NCBI RefSeq assembly: GCF_000002995.4
Contig: NW_025062284.1
Span: forward strand, 721,001 to 785,000
Length of the DNA stretch: 64,000 bases
Direction: 5' to 3'
From: Brugia malayi
Lineage: Eukaryota; Nematoda; Chromadorea; Rhabditida; Onchocercidae
Below are positions 12,780-30,524 of this stretch, one piece after another. The notes beneath the pieces were generated by a model. It saw only the letters and a program-made list of their open reading frames with translations, was not told the DNA's origin and made no database searches. Position 1 is the first letter of the stretch. Each line of letters begins with the position of its first letter. The translations under genes and the position numbers were made by a program.

Positions 12780-13060
12780 AATTAAAAAAAAAAAAATTTC
12801 CGGTTAAGTTTGATTTCCTATTACTCATATTTGATTATTCCGGTTAATGAATTAAAAAAAAAGCTCCGTTTTAGTTAATTTCCTATTACTCATATTCCGG
12901 TTAAATTTGATTTCCTATTACTCATATTTGTTTATTCCGTTTAATGGATAAAAAAAAATTCCCGTTTTAGCTAATTTCCTATTACTCATATTTGATTATT
13001 CCGGTTAATGAATTAAAAATTTTCCGGTTAAGTTTAATTTCCCATTACTCATATTTGATT
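12780..13060. repeat. ~60-bp degenerate repeat x5
   Basis: Repeated TTTCCTATTACTCATATTTG and ATTCCGGTTAATGAATTAAA. A 60-codon plus-strand frame (12992-13174) overlaps it; its start is repeat and I do not call it a gene. Confidence 0.8.
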
Positions 13061-13309
13061 ATTTTATCAATAATCGTTTTTAAATTTATCACTGAAAAAG
13101 ACAAATTGGTGAAAAAAACCGGAAAGAAATGTAATAAAACTTTAAAAATAAAAGGAAAAATTGACCTTAATTGATTACATCCTTATCAGTTGATAAAGTA
13201 TTTTTTATGCTTAAAAATTCTTATCATTTAAATTTATTCATTTATTTTACAAAATTACAATTTTTTTTTTTTTAGTTTTATCAACTAATTATTTATTAAT
13301 TATTTAGCT

Positions 13310-13622
13310 TTTATCACTTAGTGATAACAAATCAGACAGGGAGAATTTCTGGGAAAACTACCAAAAGTGTTTAGTTAATTTGCCCAAATAACCGGGCAAA
13401 TTGTAAATCAGATTTTTTGCAGATATGATAAGTCAGTTTTCCGGAAAAGGTTGCTACCTGATGATAGTTTTTTCAGTTTTATTAAATTTTTATGACTATG
13501 AAATGAATGAATGAAAAATTATCAGCTAATTATTTAGATTTTATCACTTAGTGATAACAGATGATACTAATCAGACAGGGAGAATTTCTGGGAAAACTAC
13601 CAAAAGTGTTTAGTTAATTTGC
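13310..13622. repeat. direct duplication with 0.2-kb spacing
   Basis: The stretch with TTATCACTTAGTGATAACA, CAGACAGGGAGAATTTCTGG and CTACCAAAAGTGTTTAGTTA occurs at about 13311-13381 and 13540-13622. The first copy is followed by a short inverted repeat, AATTTGCCC/GGGCAAATT (13377-13402). Confidence 0.88.
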
Positions 13623-13931
13623 CAAAAAAAAAAACTAAAAAAAATCAAATTTTAAAAAAAACAAAAAACTAAAAATCAAATTTTATTAAAGTTTTTTTTT
13701 TTTTAAAAAAAATTTTACTAACAATTTTAAAAATTAACTTTACAAAAATAGCAAAATGCTGCATAATAATAGTTTTGCAGTTGAAATGATACAATTTAAA
13801 TTATTATTTATAGGTCAAAATAATGAATTAACAATTATTAAATTATTTAAATTTGCATTTTTAAAAAAAAAAAAAAAAATTTGGAATTATTTAAAAAAGC
13901 AAAAAAAAAAAAAAATTTTTTTAAATTTTAC

Positions 13932-13965
13932 TATTAATAATATGCGCATGCGCATATTATTAATA
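13932..13965. repeat. perfect 34-bp palindrome
   Basis: Arms of 17 bp with no spacer, centred on GCATGC: the left arm is TATTAATAATATGCGCA and the right arm is its exact complement. The GC core stands out from the A/T surroundings. Confidence 0.97.
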
Positions 13966-14107
13966 CATTGAATTCATTTTTTTTTTTTAAATCAAATCTT
14001 TTTAAAAATTTTTTTTCAAAAAAAAAAATAATAAAATTTAAATTAATAGAATTTAAATTTATAAAAAAGAAAAAATTTTTTTTGAATTAAATTTTAAAAT
14101 ACATTTT

Positions 14108-19302
<5,195 letters not shown>

Positions 19303-19331
19303 CTTCTTCTAAGCAACCACACCTTTCTAAT

Positions 19332-19775
19332 ATATAATTTACAAATGTTTTTATCAATTAATTTATCACTGATATTTGTGAAAAACAATTTTATTGATTA
19401 TGAAAAAAAAAAAAAAAATGGAAATGTAAATTTGTTTATTTTAATCAAAAATTTATTTTACTCTCCTTTTTTTTTTTTTTTTTCTTTTATTGATCTAACT
19501 GATAAATTTATAAAATTGTTTACTAGTATGGAAGATTGATATATAATTTGCAAATGTTTTTATCAATTAATTTATCACTGATATTTGTGAAAAACAATTT
19601 TATTGATTATGAAAAAAAAAAAATGGAAATGTAAATTTGTTTATTTTAATCAAAAATTTATTTTACTCTCCTTTTCTCAAAAATTTATTTTACTCAGCTA
19701 ATTGCTATAAATATTTGAACGATCTAACTGATAAATTTATAAAATTGTTTACTGACATGGATGATTAAAATTTGA
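19332..19775. repeat. ~208-bp tandem duplication
   Basis: TATATAATTTACAAATGTTT and TTATCACTGATATTTGTGAA appear at 19332 and again near 19540, through GATCTAACTGATAAATTTAT. It overlaps no supported exon. Confidence 0.9.
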
Positions 19776-20097
19776 TGTAAACTTTTCTAATCAATGCAAC
19801 TGATATTGATAACACAATCAGATATTATCAAATTTGTTGAAATTTAAAAAAAAAAAAAGAAAAAGTTTTGAAGTAAAAATAAAATTTACTAAAATATAAA
19901 TTTTTTGTTATATGCTTTTCATTTTGAAAAAATTTTTTTTAAATTACTTAATTTAGTGATTTCTTCAATTCATTATTTTAAAAAATTGGAATAAAGTTAT
20001 GCAAAAAAAAAACAATTCGTCTAACTAAATTTTTAGTAAATGATTTCAAAAATTTTTATTTAAAGATTGTAAATTATTATCGATAACAAATAAAAAA

Positions 20098-20600
20098 AAT
20101 TTCTTTTTGCGCCTCATCAAATTTAGCTAATAAATTTTTGCGCCTCATCAAATTCAGTTAATAGATTTTTGCGCCTTATCAAATTTAGCTAATAGATTTT
20201 TGCGCCTCATCAAATTCAGTCAATAGATTTTTGCGCTTAATAGATTTTTGCGCCTTATCAAATTTAGCTAATAGATTTTTGCGCCTTATCAAATTTAGCT
20301 AATAGATTTTTGCGCTTATCAAATTTAGCTAATAAATTTTTGCGCCTCATCAAATTTAGCTAATAGATTTTTGCGCTTATCAAATTTAGCTAATAGATTT
20401 TTGCGCCTTATCAAATTTAGCTAATAGATTTTTGCGCTTATCAAATTTAGCTAATAAATTTTTGCGCCTTATCAAATTTAGCTAATAGATTTTTGCGCTT
20501 ATCAAATTTAGCTAATAGATTTTTTGCGCTTATCAAATTTAGCTAATAGATTTTTGCGCCTCATCAAATTCAATTAATAGATTTTTGCGCCTCATCAAAC
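20098..20600. repeat. ~30-32 bp minisatellite, ~16 copies
   Basis: Unit: TTTTTGCGCC(TT/TC)ATCAAATTTAGCTAATAGA. The copies are of two lengths, with GCGCCTTATC or GCGCTTATC. The GCGC core is a regular CpG in otherwise A/T DNA. Confidence 0.95.
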
Positions 20601-21850
20601 TTTCATTAAGCTTATATAATTTGATGCTTTGATCTTCAAATTAATTAATTAATTAGTTGGCATTTGTAGATTTTATTAAGTTTGCATAATTTCATTAATT
20701 GTACAAAAAAAAAGAAAAATTCATCCGATAATAAGAAATTAATTTAAAAAAAAAAAATATTTATCGAAACTGAAAGTTAAATTTTTAAAAATTGTTTAAA
20801 ATAAAATTCATTAGATTAACTCACAATCAGTGATAACATTTGTTATCAGTGATAATATGATTGTATATTTTATTTTATTTTATAATTGTAATAATGAAAT
20901 GTCCCCTCAAAATGTATGATTGATCAATGATAGAAACATCGCTCAAAATAACATTGCTCCTTTGATCACTCTCGAAAATTCTTGAAAATCTCGACAAAAA
21001 AAGTTTTAAAAAATTTTTATTAATTTATTCTTTTATTTTAATACAACGACAAATGAAATGAAACAATTATATTAGCAAATAAATTTTAAATTTAACTCTT
21101 GAATGATCCCAAATTTTTTCGATTAATTTTTTTCAAATCAAATGAAGAAAACAAATAAAAATTTAACAAAAAAAAAAAAATGAAGAAATCTCAACTTATT
21201 CAGATAATTTAAATTTAATCAAAACGTTTTGAATTTTTAATTAATTTAAAATTTAAAAACAAATAAAATATCAATTTTTTTTCTTTCAAAATTTTAAAAA
21301 ATCATTATGAATTAATTAAATTTTTTTGTTTTTTTTAAATAAAATATTTAATTTAGTTCATTCATTCAATAAAATGACAAAATTGAAATGAAAAAATTTA
21401 TTCAAATAATTAAATTATATGCAAGAAATTTTTCCAAAAAAAAAAAAAAAAAAAAATTAAATAAATAAATAAATTACTTAAAAACTTAAAAAAAAAAATG
21501 GCGTAGTTTTAACACGTACTTATACATTTCACGTAACTAAGTAATAATTACGTGAAATGTAACAAATTGTAATTTTCAATTTTTTATACTATATTTTTAC
21601 TCATTTTTTTTTTTTTTTGATAAAAACTAATTAATCATAGAAATCAAAAAAAAAAAAAAAAAATAAATAAAATAAAATAATTTTTTTGATAAATTATAGG
21701 ACAAATAATTAATTATTTGTCAAACAAAAAAAAAAAAAAAAAAAGGAATCATTTAGAAAAAAAAAAAAAAGAAAATAAAAAAAAAAAATTAAAAATTAAA
21801 TTTGTAAAAAAATTTTAGCAATTATGATTAATTAATTAATTAATTATTTA
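20600..21850. other. intergenic region between the two minus-strand genes
   Basis: Mostly A/T homopolymers. An island of mixed composition at 20890-21000 contains ATTGATCAATGATAGAAACA and TTTGATCACTCTCGAAAATT; a minus-strand frame is open through it, but it has no clear splice sites, so no gene is called. Confidence 0.5.
21523..21561. terminator. 14-bp inverted repeat after the tetraspan gene
   Basis: TACATTTCACGTAA and its exact complement TTACGTGAAATGTA are separated by 11 bases. It lies about 290 bp beyond the tetraspan stop on the minus strand. It may be a 3' end or regulatory stem-loop; the function is a guess. Confidence 0.5.
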
Positions 21851-22298
21851 TCACCGCCAAAGACATCGTTCTTTTGCTGTTTCATTGAAATTAGTAATTT
21901 GTTGTTTCAAATATTTATAGCATTTAGCTGCAACAATCCATGACCATGTGGAAATTATTACACCAAGAAATATGCTAACAGTCATTAGTACTTGATCTGA
22001 AATTAAAATTAAATTTAATTTTAGGTTTTTGTTTTTTTTTTTTTTTTTGCTTTTGTAGTTTGAAAAAAAGACCACTAGAAATGATAATATATTTGCAATG
22101 TTTCTTGTTTTAATTTCTAAATTAATTTGGTTTGTTCATTGATTGGTTTACAAATAAGTTATTTTTAGATTAGAAAGAATTAGTAATAATAATAGTAATA
22201 AAAATAAATAATAATAATGATAATAATAATAATAATAATAATGTCAATAGTAGTATTAATAATAATATAATAATAATAATAATAATATAATAATAATA

Positions 22299-22336
<38 letters not shown>

Positions 22337-22367
22337 TAATAGTAGTATTACTAATAATTACATATTA

Positions 22368-22402
<35 letters not shown>

Positions 22403-22565
22403 GCAGTAACAATAATAATAGTAATGATAACAATAATATTAATAATAACAATAATAATGTCAATTTTAGTAGTAATACTAATAATTATAACAATAATAAT
22501 GGCATATTAATAATAACAATAACAATAATAATGGCATATTGATAATAACAATAATAATAGTAATG

Positions 22566-22598
<33 letters not shown>

Positions 22599-25500
22599 TC
22601 AATTTTAGTAGTAATACTAATAATTATAAATAAAAAAGAAATTGTTTTAATTAATTAATTAATTAATTAAAAAAAAAACTAATTACAGGATTCATTAATA
22701 ACAGAATAGGATCCTTTCAAATGTATATAAATAGTAATTTTAAAAATTAACTTACTTCTTTATACAATTTCAAAAAATTTTTAACTCAATTTTAATTAAT
22801 TAATTAATTAATTAATCAAAGATTAAATGATATAAACGATTAGAAAGAGATAAAAGTAATGTAAAAATTACAAAAAATTATTTTTAAACAAACCAAATTC
22901 CTATTAAATGTTTGTTTTCTATATGTTATTGTATAATATAATGTATAAATAGCCAAAAGAAGAAAACCTGCACATTGAGCTATCTGAAAATTTTTTAAAA
23001 AAAAATTAATTTTAAAAAAATTTAAATTAATGCTAAACATTTAGCATTAAAAAAAAACTTTTAATTTCTATTATCGATTGATTGATTGATTGATTCATAA
23101 TCAGTATTGATTGATTGCAAATGATAATATATTTGATAATGTTATCATTACTTTTAACTAACTGAAATATTAATTTCAATTATGTTGAGATAATTAATTA
23201 ATTTCAAATTTAGTTTAAAATTTTATTATGATTATATCAGTTAATATTTATTATATATATTATATGATTATATAATTAAATAACTTTTAACTAACTGATC
23301 ATAAATATCAGTTAATTATATATGATTATATAATCATAATAAAATTTTAAAGTAAATTTGAAATTAATTACCTGAACATAATCAGTATTGATTGATTACA
23401 AATGATAATATATTTGATAATGTTATCATTACTTATACTATTACTTTTAACTAACTGATATAATCTTTTCAAAATTTCAAAGTAAATTTGAAATTAATTA
23501 CCTGAACATAATCAGTATTGATTGATTGCAAATGATAATATATTTGATAATGTTATCATTACTTTTATACTACTACTTTTAACTAACTGATATAATCTTT
23601 TCAAAATTTCAAAGTAAATTTGAAATTAATTACCTCAAAATAATCAGTATTGATTGATTGCAAATGATAATATATTTGATAATGTTATCATTACTTGCTT
23701 ATGCAATATCAGTTTTAGCTAACTGATAATAAAATTTTAAAGTAAAATTGAAATTAATTACCTCAAAATAATCAGTATTGATTGATTGCAAATGATAATA
23801 TATTTGATAATGTTATCATTACTTTTATACTATTACTTTTAACTAACTGATATAATCTTTTCAAAATTTCAAAGTAAATTTGAAATTAATTACCTGAACA
23901 TAATCAGTATTGATTGATTACAAATGATAATATATTTGATAATGTTATCATTACTTTTATACTATTACTTTTAACTAACTTAACTAACTGATAAAATTTT
24001 AAAGTAAATTTGAAATTAATTAATTGTCTCAACATAATTAATATTGATTGATTGCAAATGATAATATATTTGATAATGTTATCATTATTTTTATACTATT
24101 ACTTTTAACTAACTGATATAATCATTTTAAAATTTCAAAGTAAATTAAAATATAAATTTAAAAGTAAATTAAAATTAAATTATATTAAGCATTCTTAATA
24201 CTATGCATATGTTTGCAAAAAAAAAAAAAAAAAGCAAAATTTGAACAAGAAAAATGATAGTTTTATTGAAAAGCAAAAACAAAAACAAACTTTTAAACAT
24301 TTTTTTTTTTTTTTGAAAAATTTAAAAATTTAAATGAAAAAACTTTTTTTTTTTAATCTAATTAACAATAAGTCTTTGTTAATTAAACTATTTTGTTTGC
24401 TTCATAAATTTAAATTTTTTCAAAAATTTTTACTTCAAATTATTTACAATTTATCATATAATTATAAATAAATAAATTATACAAAAAAAAAAAAAGTATG
24501 AATTTATTATTAAAAGAAAAATTTTTTGTTTTTTTTTTTTTTACTTTTACTTTTCAAAAATTTACTTTGAAAAATAATTAATCTATGCGGCATTTTTCTT
24601 TCTACTTTTTTTTTTCTGTTGTTTTTCCGTTTTTTTTTTTTTTGACGATAATCAAAAGTATTTATTTTATTTACTTTTAGCAGAAACACCAATCGATCAA
24701 TCAATCAATCGATCAATCTTATTGATCTTAAACAGCAATTGATCTCAAAAAAAAAAACTTTAAATTTTGATAATTTTATCTGATAAAGCTTACTTAGCTC
24801 TTTAAAATTATCATCAATTGATCAATGATTAAAATTTCATTGATAATTTTATCTGATAAAGCTTACTTAGCTCTTTAAAATTATCATCAATTGATTAATG
24901 ATTAAAATTTCATTGATAATTTTATCTGATAAAGCTTACTTAGCTCTTTAAAATTATCACCAATTGATTAATGATTAAAATTTCATTGATAATTTTATCT
25001 GATAAAGCTTACTTACCTCTTTAAATTATCATCAATTGATTAATGATTAAAAATTGATAAAAAAAAAAAAAATCGATTAAATAAATTGATAAAATTTTTG
25101 CTATCATTTTATTTTATTATATTTTATTAAATAAATCTAAGTTTTTTTTTTTTTTGTTTTTACTTTTTACACTTATTTATTTATTTTTTTTTTTTAATAA
25201 TTTTACAAAATTATTTCAAATATAAATAATTTGAATAATTTTTTTTTTTTAAAAAAAATATAACTTTAATTTTTTCAAAAAAAAAAAAATGGAAACAAAC
25301 GGAAGTAACAATGAATGGAATTAGAAATGTTGCTTTTTCATAATATAAAGCATAAAAAATCATTGTGGCGGTAATTGCATTGATAATAGTTAACGTAATA
25401 TCAAGCGTAAAGTTCACGGAATATACGCCAAAATAAACGCTAGCAGTATTGAAAGCACATAATATTAGCGCTGATGCTGCTACGTATAATGTTGCCATCT

Positions 25501-27476
25501 ATAAAAAAAATTTCAATTTTTTTTTAAAGAAAAAAAAAAAAAAAAAAAACTAATCAATAAATTGTATGTTTCACTATTGCGCCAGAAAAATCAATAAATT
25601 CATATGTATTTGTGAAAAAAAAAAAAAAAATTATTTTTTAATATAATTTATAAATTATTTATAATAAAATTAAATAATAATAAAATAATAAAATAAATAG
25701 TAAATAAAAATGAAATAAATTATTTAAATGTGCAATAATAAAATGATAAAATAATAAATAAAATAATAATATAATAAAATAATAATAAAACAAAAGTAAT
25801 GAAATAATAATAAATTGATAAAATAATAAAATATACAATAATAAAATAAAATAAAATAATAGAATAATATAAAATAAATAAAAAGTAATAATATAATAAA
25901 ATAAAATGAATTAGGAATTTAACAATAAAATAAAATAATAAAATAATAATAAATGATAAAATAAAATAATAAAATAATAATAAAATAAAACAAAATAATA
26001 AAATAAATTGATAAAATAATAAAATATACAATAACAAATAAATAATAATAAAATGATAAAATAATAAAATAAAATGAATTAGGAATTTTAACAATAAATA
26101 AAATAATAAAATAATAATAAATAAAATAATAAAATGATAAAATAATAATAAAATAAAATAAAATAATAAAATAAATAATAAATAAAAATAATAAAATGAT
26201 AAAATAAAATAATAAAATGTACAATAATAAAATAGTAACAAAATAATAAAATAAATTGATAAATAATAAAATATACAATAACAAATAAAATAATAAAATA
26301 ATAAATAAAATAATAATAAAATGATTAGGAATTTAACAACAAAATATAATAATAAAATAATAAATAAATTAATAATATGATAAAATAAAATAATAAAATG
26401 TATAATAATAAAATAATAAATAAAATGAATTAGGAATTTAACAATAAAATAAAATAATAAATAAAATAATAATAAAATGATAAAATAAAATAATAAATGT
26501 ACAATAATAAAATAGTAACAAAATAATAAAATAAATTGATAAAATAATAAAATATACAATAACAAATAAAATAATAATAAAATGTATAATAATAAAATAA
26601 TAAAATAAAATGAATTAGAATTTAACAACAAAATATAATAATAAAATAATAAATAAATTAATAATATGATAAAATAAAATAATAAAATGTATAATAATAA
26701 AATAATAAAATAAAATGAATTAGGAATTTAACAATAAAATAAAATAATAAATAAATTAATAATATGATAAAATAAAATAATAATTAATAATAAAATATAA
26801 AAATAATAACAAAATAATAAAAAAAATTGATAAAATAATAAAATATACAATAATAAATAAAATAATAATAAAATGATAAAATAATAAAATAAAATAGTAA
26901 AATATACAATAATAAAATAAAATGAATTAAAAATTTAACAATAAAATAATAAATAAAATGACAAATATACAATAATAAAATAAAATAATAAATAAGAAAA
27001 TAATAAAATAAATAAAATAAATGAAAAATTTAATAATAAAATACAAATGAAAAATGAAAGTGAAATTTTGAATGAAAATAAACTCATTTTTTAAAAAAAA
27101 AAATATTTTAACAAATCTTTCTTTTTTCTAATTTTATAAATCAAAACACAAAAAAAAAAAAAAAAAAACAAATTGAAATGAAATGAAATATACTAATAAA
27201 ATGATAAAAATGATTGTTTAAAATTAATTTTTGAAACAATAAAATTTAAATTTAATTATTAAATTAATAATTAAAGTGTAAAATTTCAAATGTTTTTTCC
27301 TTTTTTAAAAAAAACATTTTTAAGCAATAAAATTTAAATTTTATTAAATTAAAAAATTTAAAATAAAAAATTACTTTAATATGAACTGTACCACCACAAC
27401 ATCGATGTGTGGAACGAGCATCATTATCATATTCATCGATAAAAAATATTTGACATGGCAAATCAAAACATCGCAT
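21851..27476 (-). CDS. LAPTM4/DUF7027-like four-span membrane protein
   Basis: Four minus-strand exons: 27476-27375, 25498-25301, 22983-22890 and 21996-21851 (TGA). Phases 0, 0 and 1 join to 179 residues. The N terminus holds THRCCGGTVHIK, like the CC..C.H+KTG entry seen in nematode DUF7027 and LAPTM4-type proteins. Four hydrophobic spans follow: LYVAASALILCAFNTA, ITLTIINAITATMIFYALYY, AQCAGFLLLAIYTLYYTI and VLMTVSIFLGVIISTWSWIV. After the last comes AAKCYKYLKQQ, the usual basic C-KYL end. Family members sit in endosomal, lysosomal or cell-surface membranes; no substrate can be named. The donor of exon 3 was placed at GGTTT|gtttaa rather than TTG|gtttgt because only that phase keeps exon 4 open. 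Exon 2 starts with ATG right after TATAG, so a shorter start is possible. The introns (about 0.9-2.3 kb) are filled by repeats. Confidence 0.85.
22160..22625. repeat. AAT-type microsatellite, tetraspan intron 3
   Basis: Imperfect (AAT)n with AACAATAATAATGGC and GTCAATTTTAGTAGTAATAC interruptions that themselves recur, so the tract has grown by duplicating larger blocks. Confidence 0.9.
23085..24160. repeat. ~125-130 bp tandem repeat, ~7 copies, tetraspan intron 2
   Basis: Copies contain ATCAGTATTGATTGATTGCA, AATGATAATATATTTGATAA and TGTTATCATTACTTTTA, ending in AAATTAATTACCTGAACATA. On the minus strand the last motif reads TTCAG|GTAATTAAT, again donor-like. Confidence 0.9.
24765..25055. repeat. 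~79-bp tandem repeat x4
   Basis: Units share ATAATTTTATCTGATAAAGC and TTACTTAGCTCTTTAAAATT. Within tetraspan intron 2. Confidence 0.92.
25630..27060. repeat. 1.4-kb AATAAAAT satellite, tetraspan intron 1
   Basis: Degenerate mixture of AATAAAATAATAAAATGAT, ATACAATAATAAAAT and GAATTAGGAATTTAACAA words. The last recurs every 100-200 bp and marks a longer unit. A 303-codon minus-strand Tyr/Leu/Phe/Ile frame across it is a composition effect. Confidence 0.92.
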
Positions 27477-27479
27477 TTT

Positions 27480-27880
27480 TTTTTTTTTTTTTTTTAAAAT
27501 AATATTTTAATCAATCTGAAATTTTCATTTTTTATTTTGGTATTTAATTACAAAAATTTTTCAAACAAATTGGAAATTAAATTTGAAATAAATTTGTTAA
27601 CAATGCTTTTTTGTTTTTTCTTTTCTTTTCTATCTGATAATTTTACACAAAAAAAATATTTTTTTTTTTTTCAATTTATAATTAATTGCTAAAATTTTAT
27701 CATTTTCATTTGAAAAAATTTGCACTGTTAAAAGATACTTTTTTAGAACAAACAAAAATGGAAAAAAAAAAAAAAAATTGAGAAAAAAATTAAATAAAAA
27801 TCTAAAATTGATGTTGAAAATTAGTATTTTGAATAAAATTAAATTAATAAATGATAATTTTATAATTGAAAATAAAAATG
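27480..27880 (-). promoter_or_regulatory. 5' flank of tetraspan gene
   Basis: Minus strand: the ATG is preceded by about 18 A bases, and AAAATTTCAG (acceptor-like) ends at 27516, about 40 bases upstream. This may be a trans-splice acceptor. The rest is A/T homopolymer. Confidence 0.35.
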
Positions 27881-28150
27881 ATAATAATAATAATTTTAAT
27901 AATAATAATAATAATAAGTAATGGACGATGACAAAATAAGCAATCAGAAATGATAATAGCAATAAATCATTAACTGATAAATAATAGCAGTGATAATAAT
28001 AATAGTGATAAGGATAAAAATCTAAAATTGAAGTTGAAAATTAATATTTTGAATAAAATTAAATTAATAAATATTATTTTTATAATAAAAATAAAAATGA
28101 TAATAATAATAATAATGGGCGATAACAAAAAAGCAATCAAAAATGATACA

Positions 28151-28181
<31 letters not shown>

Positions 28182-28850
28182 GCAATAAATCATTAATTGA
28201 TGAGTGTTAGCAGTGATAACAATAGTGATAACGATGATAAATAGTGATGACAATAATAATAAATAATGATAACGATGTTAATAATAGCGATAACGATGAT
28301 AATAAGTAGCGATAACGATGTTAACAATAGTGATAACGGTGATAATAAATAGTGATAACGATGTTAATAGTAGTGATAACGATGATAATAAATAGTGACA
28401 AAGGTGATAACAGTTGGTGATAATGATGATAATAAATAATGATAACGATGTTAATAATAGCGATAACGATGATAATAAGTAGCGATAACGATGTTAACAA
28501 TAGTGATAACGGTGATAATAAATAGTGATAACGATGTTAACAGTAGTGATAATGATGATAATAAATAGTGACAACGGTGATAACAGTTAGTGATAACGAT
28601 GATAATAAATAATGATAACGATGTCAATAATAGTAATAAAAAAATAAAATACGATGTCAATAATAATGATAATAAAGAAAAAAAATAGATAATAAATAGC
28701 GATAACGATGATAATAAATAGTGACAACGGTGATAACAGTTAGTGATAACGATGATAATAAATAATGATAACGATGTCAATAAATAATGATAACGATTCT
28801 AATAATAGTGATAACGATGATAATAAATAGTAATAATAAACAATGATAGA
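27880..28850. repeat. GATAACGATGATAATAAATAGT satellite
   Basis: Almost 1 kb of GTGATAACGATGATAATAAA-type words with AACGATGTTAATAATAGCGA variants. Larger blocks of about 180-190 bp are themselves repeated (compare 28220-28420 with 28440-28600). A nearby 93-bp duplication with AAAATTGATGTTGAAAATTA is at 27800 and 28020. Confidence 0.9.
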
Positions 28851-28851
28851 A

Positions 28852-28883
28852 TCAATCGAACATTTTCAAAAATGTTCGATTGA
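28852..28883. repeat. 15-bp-arm hairpin
   Basis: TCAATCGAACATTTT and its complement AAAATGTTCGATTGA separated by two bases. Immediately beside a CpG-rich patch. Confidence 0.93.
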
Positions 28884-28950
28884 AAATGAAATGTGGAACG
28901 CATTGATAGGCGCTGTTAGTAGACGGCGCGGTGCGCTTTTTTTCTTTCTT
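28884..28950. promoter_or_regulatory. CpG-rich patch followed by a T run
   Basis: GGCGCTGTTAGTAGACGGCG then CGGTGCGC and TTTTTTT. This is the highest local G+C in the intergenic part of the window. It lies about 1.4 kb upstream of the tetraspan ATG and could be a promoter. A short RNA ending in a T run is an alternative. Confidence 0.35.
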
Positions 28951-28979
28951 TTTTTTTTTTTCTTCACGCCAATATCTTA

Positions 28980-29898
28980 AGCTAATTGTAAATAAGCCAT
29001 TAATTAATTTACTCAGTTAACAAACTTTCATTATTTTTTCAAAAAAAGAAAAACAAAAATTTGTTGTACAAAATTAAAAACTTAAAATTGAATTTCTATT
29101 ATTGAATTCAAATTTAATTTTATTATTTATTATTGCTTTATCCCTCAAATTCTATACTTTGTTTATCAACAACAAAAAAACGCAATTTTTAATTCTTTTT
29201 TTTTTTTTTTAAATTTCCAAGATTTACCAAATGTGAAATTTCAAAAAAAAAAAAAAAAAGATGAAATAATTTAGCAAATTAATTATTAATTAATTATTTT
29301 TGATAACTTTAGAATAAGTAATAAATGACAATAAGTTTTAGATAATTTTAATAAATTTATTATTTTTATTTTTAATATAAATTTAATAATTATAGCATTT
29401 ATTTTAATAATTTTTTAATAAATTTAAATTTAGTGATTAATGCATTTATAGCAAAATTAATTCTATAAATGAAAATTTGTCATTGTTTATTTATTAAGAA
29501 AAAAAAATAAGAAATAAATTTAAAATTGAATAAATACAATTTTTTACGAAGAAATTTTCAAAAAAAAAAATAAAATATTTCAACCTATTAAAAAAAAAAA
29601 AAAAAAAAATTAAACAAACATTTTAAATGAAAAAAAAAAAAAATTAAATTAATATTTTTTTATTTTAAAAATAAAATTTTTATTAATCTTCTAGAAGTAA
29701 TAACAAGTAATACTTTAAAATGAAATAATATCAAATTTCAATGATTGCATCAAAAATATTATCCCCAAATGATTCATTCATTTATCAAATTTTTCACTCA
29801 ATTGTTTATCATTTTTCTCTCTTTGTTTGTTTGTTTGTTTTTTCTTTCTTTCTTTTTAAAAAGTAATTTGAAACTTTCAAATTGAAAAAGAAAAACAA

Positions 29899-29937
<39 letters not shown>

Positions 29938-30180
29938 AGAAGAGAGAAATGTTAATTAACATTTGAAAAATGAAATAATTAAAAAAAAATGTTACAATTT
30001 CTTTGTATTTTTTATAAAATATACAATAATTTATATTTTATAAATAAAAAAAAAAATATAATAATTTTTTCTATAAAAAACAAATTTTGCTAAAAAAAAA
30101 AAAATGTTAAAATCATCAGAAATAAACATTTTTGATGTATTATTAAAGTGTTAATAATGAATTTTTAAAATTTATTAAAT
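28980..30180. other. A/T-rich intergenic DNA with a GA microsatellite
   Basis: Homopolymer runs, a GAGAGAGA tract at 29900-29930 and the left copy of a dispersed duplication. No exon found. Confidence 0.6.
29610..29979. repeat. dispersed duplication, left copy
   Basis: From TTAAACAAACATTTTAAATG through TTAATCTTCTAGAAGTAATA and TTTCAATGATTGCATCAAAA to GTTAATTAACATTTGAAAAA. The same order and near-identical sequence recurs at 33977-34284. Confidence 0.92.
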
Positions 30181-30184
30181 TTTA

Positions 30185-30510
30185 TTTATGCTTTTTTTTT
30201 GTTTATATTTATGCTTTGTTTTTATTTATATTTATGCTTTATTTTTATTTACATCAATGCTTTGTTTTTGTTTATATTTATGCTTTGTTTTTATTTATAT
30301 TTATGCTTTATTTTTATTTACATCAATGCTTTATTTTTGTTTATATTTATGCTTTGTTTTTATTTATATTTATGCTTTATTTTTATTTACATCAATGCTT
30401 TATTTTTGTTTATATTTTTGCTTTGTTTTATTTATATTTATGCTTTATTTTTATTTACATCAATGCTTTATTTTTGTTTATATTTATGCCTTTTATTTTT
30501 GTTTTATATT
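30185..30510. repeat. 69-bp tandem repeat x4
   Basis: ACATCAATGC recurs at 30251, 30320, 30389 and 30457. The period is a multiple of 3, so all three plus-strand frames stay open for about 110 codons of Phe/Leu/Tyr; no gene is implied. Confidence 0.94.
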
Positions 30511-30524
30511 TATTCTATTTTGAT

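Noticed and set aside
20890..21000. Mixed-composition island with an open minus-strand frame
   Set aside because: No convincing acceptor and donor pair, and it lies after the stop of one gene and before the start of the next.
25720..26972. 303-codon Tyr/Leu/Phe-rich frame, minus strand
   Set aside because: Stop codons are absent only because AATAAAAT repeats lack them in that frame; it lies in the tetraspan intron.
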